From Chloroflexota bacterium (GTDB lineage Bacteria > Chloroflexota > Limnocylindria > QHBO01), in NCBI GenBank assembly GCA_019348395.1, contig JAHWJN010000086.1, positions 1-5,881 on the forward strand: 5,881 bases of DNA, given 5' to 3'. The notes below the pieces were generated by a model that searched no databases, was not told the DNA's origin, and was given only the letters and a program-made list of their open reading frames with translations. This document shows, in pieces, positions 1 through 5,279 of this stretch (positions are counted from its first letter, which is position 1; each line of letters starts with the position of its first letter). A program made the translations under genes and the position numbers.

Positions 1-101
1 CGTTCCGGCGTCCGGGCCAGGCCCTCGCGCGCGGGGTCCTCGCCGATCTCGACGAGCAGGGTGCGAACGGCCTCCTCGAGCGAGGGGCGGGGGTCGTGCA
101 T
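1..101 (-). CDS. folE: GTP cyclohydrolase I, N-terminal part (cut by left edge)
   Basis: Only the first 33 codons are in the window. The enzyme converts GTP to 7,8-dihydroneopterin triphosphate plus formate, the first step of folate biosynthesis (and of related pterin pathways), in the cytosol. The minus-strand translation contains LLVEIGEDPAREGLARTPER, which matches the characteristic first helix of FolE (a leucine-rich helix, then IGEDPxREGLxxTPxR); the catalytic zinc-binding and histidine motifs lie outside the window. I chose the ATG at 101-99. An in-frame ATG at 110-108 would add MRA, but it overlaps a TATCAT hexamer (114-109) that looks like the gene's -10 box and would place the transcript start at about the 101 ATG. 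The gene diverges from the NERD-like gene. The family call is secure; the exact start is less so. Confidence 0.9.
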   Translation of the reverse strand, partial: MHDPRPSLEEAVRTLLVEIGEDPAREGLARTPE

Positions 102-108
102 GGCACGC

Positions 109-114
109 ATGATA
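109..114 (-). promoter_or_regulatory. Candidate -10 element for folE (leaderless)
   Basis: On the minus strand this reads TATCAT, followed by 7 bases and then the ATG at 101-99. It fits the TANNNT -10 pattern, and the spacing would put the transcript 5' end at or within a base or two of the start codon. I see no convincing -35 box. A purine-rich GGGAGGG lies further upstream on the same strand (about 135-129), but it is too far from the 101 ATG to be a ribosome site and would lie upstream of the proposed transcript start. Confidence 0.55.
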
Positions 115-158
115 CGGCGTTCACCGGACCCTCCCTGTCGTGGAGCCGGGGTGCGGGG

Positions 159-164
159 TACACT
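159..164 (+). promoter_or_regulatory. Candidate -10 element for the NERD-like gene
   Basis: TACACT fits TANNNT. It would start transcription near 171, giving a leader of about 40 bases that includes the AGGAGG ribosome site and the ATG at 212. No clear -35 box is visible. It supports the 212 start over the upstream in-frame GTG at 140, because that GTG would not be on the transcript. Confidence 0.4.
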
Positions 165-194
165 CGCGGTGCCCGTCCGACTCCGCGCCACCAG

Positions 195-200
195 AGGAGG
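195..200 (+). promoter_or_regulatory. Strong Shine-Dalgarno that decides the NERD-like start
   Basis: A perfect AGGAGG, extended as AGAGGAGG from 193, sits 11 bases before the ATG at 212. It is the only canonical ribosome site in front of a gene in this window and is the main reason for choosing the 212 start. Confidence 0.7.
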
Positions 201-211
201 TCCACGCCGAG

Positions 212-778
212 ATGATCCTCCACCCCGGCTCGCGCGCACGCCGCCTGGGCCCGTTCGGACTGCCCGGCGACGACCGTCTGGCTCGCGCGCTCGACCAGCG
301 GCTCGACGATGGCTGGCACTGGTTCCGATCGATCGGACCCGGCGGCATCCAGCCGATCGACGGCGTGCTGGTCGGACCCGGCGGAACCTTCGCCGTGACC
401 CGGGCCGGTGAACGTGGACGCTTCGCCCGTCGCAACGGGCACTGGTACCGATGGAACCGCTCGACGGAGTCGTGGGTCCCGTGGGAGCCGGCTCCGATCA
501 CCGCCGCGCGCCTGGCCGCCCGCCGGCTGGGCCTCTACCTCGAACGAGCGGCGTTGCCGGGATCGGTGACCGGAGTCCTCCTGCCGCCGGCCGGGATGAT
601 GGTCGAGGCGGGCCGCGGCGAACGCATCGGAGTGGAGGTGGAGCACGAACCGGAGCGGCTCGCGTCGCTGGCCGTCGCCGAGGAGCGGCTCAGTCAGCCG
701 CAGGTGGATCGGATCGTGGCGCTTCTGGATCCGCGGCAGCCACTTCCACGGCTGGCGCCTTCGGTACCTCACGGGTGA
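212..778 (+). CDS. NERD-like domain protein with degenerate catalytic residues
   Basis: A 188-residue soluble protein with no signal peptide or membrane segment. Residues about 48-172 resemble a nuclease-related domain (NERD, PF08378). PIDGVLVGPGG at 48-58 matches the IDHVVVGPGG strand-turn. TFAVTRAGERGR at 59-70 aligns with the usual VFVIDxKNxxGR. A tryptophan-rich strand pair lies at 78-91, a helix at 94-113, a strand at 118-124, and a closing helix at 163-172 (PQVDRIVALL). The first acidic residue (D50) is kept. The acidic residue and lysine of the D/E-x-K motif appear to be T63 and A65, and the usual QA motif of the following helix is absent, so nuclease activity is doubtful. The start follows AGGAGG; a GTG at 140 would add 24 residues of unconvincing sequence. 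The 3' end overlaps the convergent PAP2 gene by 89 bases. The family call is from memory of the motif and its function is unknown. Confidence 0.75.
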   Translation: MILHPGSRARRLGPFGLPGDDRLARALDQRLDDGWHWFRSIGPGGIQPIDGVLVGPGGTFAVTRAGERGRFARRNGHWYRWNRSTESWVPWEPAPITAARLAARRLGLYLERAALPGSVTGVLLPPAGMMVEAGRGERIGVEVEHEPERLASLAVAEERLSQPQVDRIVALLDPRQPLPRLAPSVPHG

Positions 779-1379
779 GCCGGGCGTAGACGAAGACGAT
801 GACCGCGCCGGCGGTCCACCCGGCCACCACGTCCGTCGGGTAGTGCACGCCGAGGTAGACCCGCGAGAGCCCGATGAGGAAGATGAGCGCCCCGAGCCCG
901 GCGATCAGCGTCAGCCGGGCGGCGCGTGGCAGGCGCGATCGCGCGACCAGGACCGCGAGCACACCCCAGGCGGCCATGCCGAGCAGCGAGTGCCCCGACG
1001 GAAAGCTGTAGCCCGGCTCGGTGACGATCGGCTCGAGCAGGTCCGGCCGCTCGCGCGCCACGAACGTCTTGGCCAGCGAGTTCCCGATGGAGGCCAGCGC
1101 CACGACGCCGGCGCCGAGCAACCCATGGAGCCACGGGCCGATGAGAAACCCGATCGGCACCATGAGAAGCGCAACGATGGCGACGGCCCAGGTCGAGCCG
1201 AGCTCCGTGACGGCCCGCAGCGGCGCCAGCGGCTCGAGCAGCGCGGGGCTCCGCACCGTCTCGATCGCGGCACGGTCCACCGGGCGGGCGATGCCGGTCA
1301 CCACCAGCACCGCCAGCAGGACGACGGTGGCGAGTCCGATCGCGACGACGAGCGCGGTGGCCGGAGCCGGGCGAGACAT
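690..1379 (-). CDS. PAP2-family membrane phosphatase
   Basis: A 229-residue integral membrane protein of the type 2 phosphatidic acid phosphatase family, which removes phosphate from lipid phosphates or diphosphates. All three signature motifs are intact: K104-x6-R111-P112, PSGH at 127-130, and S172-R173-x5-H179-x3-D183. The histidines in motifs 2 and 3 are the expected catalytic residues. About six membrane segments are visible (roughly 7-30, 63-81, 84-99, 131-147, 155-171 and 184-199). Residues 201-229 form a Pro/Ala/Asp-rich cytosolic-looking tail encoded entirely within the overlap with the NERD-like gene. The ATG start follows a TAGACT hexamer by 8 bases with no ribosome site. The gene diverges from a GT-C-like gene, so undecaprenyl-diphosphate recycling is an attractive role, but phosphatidylglycerophosphate or other lipid phosphates are equally possible from sequence alone. 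Confidence 0.93.
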   Translation of the reverse strand: MSRPAPATALVVAIGLATVVLLAVLVVTGIARPVDRAAIETVRSPALLEPLAPLRAVTELGSTWAVAIVALLMVPIGFLIGPWLHGLLGAGVVALASIGNSLAKTFVARERPDLLEPIVTEPGYSFPSGHSLLGMAAWGVLAVLVARSRLPRAARLTLIAGLGALIFLIGLSRVYLGVHYPTDVVAGWTAGAVIVFVYARLTREVPKAPAVEVAAADPEAPRSDPPAAD

Positions 1380-1387
1380 GGTCGGCC

Positions 1388-1393
1388 AGTCTA
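1388..1393 (-). promoter_or_regulatory. Candidate -10 element for the PAP2 gene (leaderless)
   Basis: On the minus strand this reads TAGACT, followed by 8 bases and the ATG at 1379-1377. The spacing implies a transcript starting within a few bases of the ATG. No -35 box or Shine-Dalgarno is visible. Confidence 0.45.
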
Positions 1394-1404
1394 GGACCCA
1401 CGCG

Positions 1405-1410
1405 TATCAT
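1405..1410 (+). promoter_or_regulatory. Candidate -10 element for the GT-C-like gene (leaderless)
   Basis: TATCAT, the same hexamer as proposed for folE, followed by 8 bases and the GTG at 1419. No Shine-Dalgarno is present between it and the start. The position where a -35 box should lie (about 1382-1387) falls on the start region of the divergent PAP2 transcript and shows no recognisable -35 sequence. Confidence 0.55.
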
Positions 1411-1418
1411 CCGCTGCC

Positions 1419-3398
1419 GTGAGCACCCCGGCCGGTCGAGCGTCTGTCGCCGCGCTGGCGGTCGCGGCCGCGCTGGCCGTGGCCTGGGTCCTGCCACCCG
1501 TCGCGCCGGCGCTGCTCTGGCCCATCCTGCTCGTCGTCCCCGGCTGGGCGGTCATCTCCGCCGCGGCTCCGCGAATAGACACGGCCGGACGCATCGGGTT
1601 GTCGGTCGTGCTCTCGGTCGCCCTCTCGACGCACCTCGTCTTCTGGCTCAGCCACCTCGCCGGTGGCTACGGCCGTGGCGTGGTCTTCGCGGCGGCCGCA
1701 CTGCTGTCCATGCCCATCCCGATCGCCGCCTGGCGCGGAAGGCGACCACCGACGCTCGGCACGCTGCGGGGCGCGGCGCCTGTCATGCTCGTCGCGGGGG
1801 CAGCCGCCGCGGTGGTGGGGCTGACGCTCGGCGTCGGGCTGTGGCGCGTCACGCCAGAGGGAGTGACCGCCGGCGGGACGAACTGGAGCGATCTCGGCGT
1901 CCACCTCTCGATCGCGGAGACGCTGAACTCGGGGGACAACTTCCCGCCCGAGGTGCCGTACTTCGCGGGCGTGCCGCTCATCTACCACTGGTTCGCCGAC
2001 TTCCACGCCGCGATCCTGGCCCGCGCCGCGGACCAGTTCTCTATCCCCGCGATGGTGGTGCAGTCGACGGTGCTCGCATTCGCGCTCGCCCTGCTGGTCG
2101 GCTCGCTGGCGCGCCTGCTCCTCAGGGGCAGGCATGCGAAACGGGTGGCGGCACTCGCGGCCGGACTGGCGGTGTTCGGCGGCGGGATGGGATATCTGCG
2201 ACTGGTCGGTGACGTCTGGAACGGGGCCGGCGATCCGCTGACCCTCATCAGCACCGGCAGCTACGACAACCGCTGGCTGACCGAGTGGCCGTACTTCCGC
2301 ATCCCGTCGGTGATGGGCACCGGGCTGCTGGCACACCGGGCCACGACGGCGGGCCTGCCCATCCTCGTCGGCGCCGTGCTCCTCCTCGTCGCCGGCCTGC
2401 CGGCCGCTCGTCGAGCCGTCCGCGGCTGGCGCGACCGACCGGCGCTCCTCGCGATGGCCGGAGTGCTCGGGGGGCTGCTCGCGCCCTTTCACTTCTTCTT
2501 CTTCCCCGCCTTCCCGCTGATCGCGCTGCTGTGGGTCGTCGCCGGCGGCCGGCTGATCGATCGGGCCGCACCCAGGAACGCCGCCGTGCTCCTCGCCCCG
2601 CTCCTGCTCGCGGTCCCGTTCGCCATCCCTCCGCTGCTGCAGGCCGGGGGATCCGGAGCCCTTCAGACCGTCACCGTGTGGCCCTCGGCTCCACGCGAGG
2701 ACGGGCCGGCGGCCGTCGTGTTCTTCTACCTGACCAACCTCGGGGTCCCGTTCGCGCTGGCGCTCGTTGCGCTGCTGCATCCGTGGGTGCGGCACCGGCT
2801 CTTTCTCGGCGCGTGGGTGCTGGCGCTGTTCCTGGTGCCCAACGTGGTCCAGGTCAGCGCCGTCGACTTCGACATGAACAAGTACTTCCAGGCAATGTGG
2901 ATCGCGGTCGCCATCCTGGCAGCGTGGCTGATCCATCGATGGTCGTGGCCTGCCGTCGTGCTGGTCGTCGGACTGTCGGTCCCCTCGCCGTTGCTCGCGG
3001 CGGCATGGACGGCAAGCTCCGACCTCCAGGTGCTGACCGCCGCCGAGCTTCGGGCCGCGGAGTGGGTGCGGGAGGAGACGCCGCCCGATGCGGTGTTCGT
3101 CACCGACGGCTGGGTGAACTCCCTCACCGATGCGGCCGGCCGGCGCCGCCTGCTCACCTTCGCGCCGTACGTGGCGAACCTCGGCTTCCGGCCGGAGCAG
3201 CGCCTCGCCGACGTTCTCGAGATCTACTGCGGTGGCGACGCCGAGCAATCCGCGGAACTCATGGAGCGCCACGCCGCGACCCACGTCGTCGATGGCAGTC
3301 GACCCGGCGACTGCGTCGCGCCGGTCGACTTCGGCACCTCGCCGCGGTTCGAGCTGGTCTACGACGCAGGTCCCCGCATCTGGCGCCTGCGCGACTGA
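1419..3398 (+). CDS. Large polytopic membrane protein, GT-C glycosyltransferase-like
   Basis: A 659-residue protein with about 13-14 hydrophobic segments up to residue 530 and a soluble C-terminal domain (about 538-659). The layout resembles GT-C enzymes that move sugars from polyprenyl-phosphate donors on the outer membrane face. After the fifth segment, an extracytoplasmic loop carries W156-S-D158-L-G-V-H162, then DNFPPE at 173-178, FAG at 182-184 and YHWFADFH at 189-196. Such an Asp/His-rich first large loop is typical of GT-C active sites. A second conserved-looking motif, DFDMNKYF, lies at 483-490. The tail begins ELRAAEWVREETPPDAVFVTD (543-563), like the C-terminal domains of large PMT/YfhO-type membrane proteins. 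The GTG start is supported by TATCAT 8 bases upstream; the next in-frame choice would cut into the first hydrophobic segment. The acceptor and sugar cannot be told. An O-antigen ligase or other polymer enzyme is a less likely alternative. Confidence 0.8.
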   Translation: MSTPAGRASVAALAVAAALAVAWVLPPVAPALLWPILLVVPGWAVISAAAPRIDTAGRIGLSVVLSVALSTHLVFWLSHLAGGYGRGVVFAAAALLSMPIPIAAWRGRRPPTLGTLRGAAPVMLVAGAAAAVVGLTLGVGLWRVTPEGVTAGGTNWSDLGVHLSIAETLNSGDNFPPEVPYFAGVPLIYHWFADFHAAILARAADQFSIPAMVVQSTVLAFALALLVGSLARLLLRGRHAKRVAALAAGLAVFGGGMGYLRLVGDVWNGAGDPLTLISTGSYDNRWLTEWPYFRIPSVMGTGLLAHRATTAGLPILVGAVLLLVAGLPAARRAVRGWRDRPALLAMAGVLGGLLAPFHFFFFPAFPLIALLWVVAGGRLIDRAAPRNAAVLLAPLLLAVPFAIPPLLQAGGSGALQTVTVWPSAPREDGPAAVVFFYLTNLGVPFALALVALLHPWVRHRLFLGAWVLALFLVPNVVQVSAVDFDMNKYFQAMWIAVAILAAWLIHRWSWPAVVLVVGLSVPSPLLAAAWTASSDLQVLTAAELRAAEWVREETPPDAVFVTDGWVNSLTDAAGRRRLLTFAPYVANLGFRPEQRLADVLEIYCGGDAEQSAELMERHAATHVVDGSRPGDCVAPVDFGTSPRFELVYDAGPRIWRLRD

Positions 3399-3405
3399 CG
3401 GCCCG

Positions 3406-3411
3406 TAAGAT
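3406..3411 (+). promoter_or_regulatory. Candidate -10 element for the ABC transporter operon (leaderless)
   Basis: TAAGAT lies in the 19-base gap after the GT-C-like gene and ends 6 bases before the ATG at 3418, which would put the A of the ATG at or next to the transcript start. No Shine-Dalgarno is present in the gap and no good -35 box is seen around 3383-3388. Read-through from the gene upstream remains possible. Confidence 0.5.
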
Positions 3412-3417
3412 GGCCCG

Positions 3418-4614
3418 ATGCAGGACGCGGACGGGGGCGCGGGCGCGGTCGTCGCCTTCGAGCACGTCACCAAGCGCTACCCCGGCTCCGATCAGCCCGC
3501 GGTCGACGACCTCACCCTGACCGTTCCGGCCGGCGAGATCTGCGTGCTCGTCGGCCCGTCGGGGTGCGGCAAGACCACGACCATGAAGATGGTCAACCGG
3601 CTCATCGAGCCGTCCGACGGCCGCATCACGATCGACGGCCACGACGTGACCGATCTGCCGGCCGTGGAGCTGCGCCGGCGCATCGGCTACGTCATCCAGC
3701 AGGTCGGCCTGTTCCCGCACCTCACGATCGGCGAGAACGTCGGCGTCGTCCCCCGCCTGCTGCGCTGGTCCGGCGCGCGCATCGCGGCCCGGACCGATGA
3801 ACTGCTCGAGCTCGTGGGACTGCCGGCCGCCTACCGGGATCGGTACCCGAACGAGCTGTCCGGCGGCGAGCGCCAGCGGGTCGGGGTGGCTCGCGCGCTG
3901 GCCGCCGATCCGCCGGTGATGCTCATGGACGAGCCGTTCGGCGCGGTCGACCCGATCCGGCGCGAGCGGCTGCAGAACGAGTTCCTCCGCCTCCAGCGGC
4001 AGGTGCGCAAGACGATCATCTTCGTCACGCACGACGTCGACGAGGCGATCAAGATGGGCGACCGCATCGCGGTCCTGCAGCGCGGCGGCATCCTGGCCCA
4101 GTACGACACCCCGGCTGCCATCCTCGCCCATCCCACCTCCGAATTCGTCGAGCGCTTCGTCGGCGCCGATCGCGGCCTGAAGCGGCTCTCCCTGGCCCGC
4201 GTTCGGGACCTCGATCTGCTCGATCCGGTGGTGGTCCACGCCGGCGAGGACCGAGCCGAGGTCCGCCGCCGGCTCGACCGCACCGAGGCGCTCGACTTCG
4301 CCCTGCTCGTCGACGATGGCGACCGACCGCTGGGATGGATCGACGCCGGCGACCTGGCCGGCAGTGGAACGATCGATCCCGATGCGGCGACGCCCGGGGC
4401 CCCGACCGTGCAGCCGGAGACCACCCTGCGCGATGCGCTCTCTGCCCTGCTCGCCTCGAGCGTCCAGCTCGGGGTCGTGGTCGACGCGGAGGAGCGGGTC
4501 ATCGGCCTCGTCAGCGTGGATGCCATCGGTGACCGGATGCGGGCCCCGGTGACCACCGCCGACCCGTCACTGGGGGAGCCGCGAATCGCCGAGCCCGAGG
4601 CGGCCGAGGCCTGA
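3418..4614 (+). CDS. Osmoprotectant-type ABC importer ATPase with CBS domains (OpuCA/ProV family)
   Basis: A 398-residue cytosolic ATPase that would drive uptake of a quaternary amine such as glycine betaine, carnitine or choline. The nucleotide-binding domain (about 11-250) has Walker A GPSGCGKT at 46-53, a Q-loop in GYVIQQVGLFPH (90-101), signature LSGGERQR at 147-154, Walker B VMLMDEP at 167-173 and the switch H205. YVIQQxGLFPH and EAIKMGDRIAVLQ at 209-221 are hallmarks of the OpuC/ProU branch. Two CBS-like segments follow (about 258-314 and 328-375); the first is the more divergent. CBS pairs in OpuA/OpuC ATPases sense ionic strength or cyclic di-AMP. An acidic, proline-containing tail ends the protein. 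The length is slightly over that of typical OpuCA (about 380). The stop overlaps the next start at TGATG. The exact substrate is not fixed by sequence. Confidence 0.92.
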   Translation: MQDADGGAGAVVAFEHVTKRYPGSDQPAVDDLTLTVPAGEICVLVGPSGCGKTTTMKMVNRLIEPSDGRITIDGHDVTDLPAVELRRRIGYVIQQVGLFPHLTIGENVGVVPRLLRWSGARIAARTDELLELVGLPAAYRDRYPNELSGGERQRVGVARALAADPPVMLMDEPFGAVDPIRRERLQNEFLRLQRQVRKTIIFVTHDVDEAIKMGDRIAVLQRGGILAQYDTPAAILAHPTSEFVERFVGADRGLKRLSLARVRDLDLLDPVVVHAGEDRAEVRRRLDRTEALDFALLVDDGDRPLGWIDAGDLAGSGTIDPDAATPGAPTVQPETTLRDALSALLASSVQLGVVVDAEERVIGLVSVDAIGDRMRAPVTTADPSLGEPRIAEPEAAEA

Positions 4615-5279
4615 TGGGCGGCACGATCAACCCCGGCTGGGTGGTCGACAACCTGGGGCGGATCGGCGAGCTGCTGCTCGAGCACATCTGGCTGAGCGCG
4701 CTCGCGGTCGGTATCGGCCTGGTGATCTCGATGGCACTGTCGCTGGCCATCCGAAGCCGGCCGCGCCTGTACGGACCGATCGTCGGGCTCACCGGCACCC
4801 TGTACGCGGTCCCCTCGCTCGCCCTGTTCGCGCTGCTGACTCCGATCACGGGTCTGGGGACGGTCCTCACCGCCGAGATCGCCCTCGTGAGCTACACGCT
4901 GCTGATCCTGACCCGCAACATCGTCGAGGGCCTGCGGGCGGTGCCGGCCGATGCGGTCGAGGCCGCGACGGGCATGGGCTACACCCCCGCGCAACGGCTC
5001 CTCCGCGTGGAGCTGCCACTCGCCCTGCCGGTGATCATCGCCGGATTGCGCATCGCGACGGTCACGACCATCGGCCTGGTGACCGTCACGGCCCTGATCG
5101 GCATCGGCGGCCTGGGATACCTCATCGTCACCGTCGGAATCTACCGAGCCTCGTTCGGGATGACGCAGGCCCTGACCGGGATCGTCCTGGCCGTCGGGCT
5201 GGCGATCCTGGCCGACCTGGCCCTGCTCTGGTTGCAGCGCGCGCTCACGCCGTGGGCCCGGCGACAGGCAGCGACATGA
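4614..5279 (+). CDS. OpuC/ProW-type ABC importer permease, first copy
   Basis: A 221-residue inner-membrane permease of the binding-protein-dependent transport family, about the usual length of OpuCB/OpuCD. It has about six hydrophobic segments (roughly 23-45, 54-77, 84-100, 138-156, 159-176 and 186-207). The cytosolic coupling loop has the EAA motif at 116-135: E116-A-A, G122, then LP at 134-135. It docks on the ATPase. TLYAVPSLALFALL at 62-75 and GIGGLGYLI at 163-171 are typical of the osmoprotectant subfamily. The ATG shares one base with the ATPase stop (TGATG) and its stop overlaps the next start (ATGA), so translation is probably coupled; only weak purine-rich sequence precedes it. Methionine (MetI-type) permeases are related, but the ATPase with CBS domains argues for the betaine type. 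Confidence 0.9.
   Translation: MGGTINPGWVVDNLGRIGELLLEHIWLSALAVGIGLVISMALSLAIRSRPRLYGPIVGLTGTLYAVPSLALFALLTPITGLGTVLTAEIALVSYTLLILTRNIVEGLRAVPADAVEAATGMGYTPAQRLLRVELPLALPVIIAGLRIATVTTIGLVTVTALIGIGGLGYLIVTVGIYRASFGMTQALTGIVLAVGLAILADLALLWLQRALTPWARRQAAT

Noticed and set aside
140..211. Upstream GTG start that would lengthen the NERD-like protein by 24 residues
   Set aside because: No ribosome site before it, the added residues do not look domain-like, the TACACT hexamer lies downstream of it, and the ATG at 212 has AGGAGG at 11 bases.
2489..2506. TTC repeat in the GT-C-like gene
   Set aside because: It encodes a short run of phenylalanines inside a membrane segment (HFFFFP); ordinary hydrophobic coding sequence, not a regulatory repeat.
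3399..3417. Possible terminator between the GT-C-like gene and the ABC operon
   Set aside because: Only 19 bases, with no inverted repeat and no T-run; the gap is better explained by the TAAGAT hexamer.
1407..3473. A 688-codon open frame on the minus strand covering the GT-C-like gene
   Set aside because: Its translation is dominated by Arg, Gly, Glu, Asp and Gln with no domain or hydrophobic pattern, as expected opposite a membrane protein in high-GC DNA; the plus-strand gene has clear membrane segments and motifs.
2285..3520. A 411-codon plus-strand open frame in another frame of the GT-C-like gene
   Set aside because: Arg/Ala/Gly-rich composition without structure; it crosses the real stop at 3398 and the next gene's start.
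3259..4239. A 326-codon minus-strand open frame opposite the end of the GT-C-like gene and the ATPase domain
   Set aside because: It is antisense to Walker A, signature and Walker B sequence and shows no motif of its own; a codon-bias shadow.
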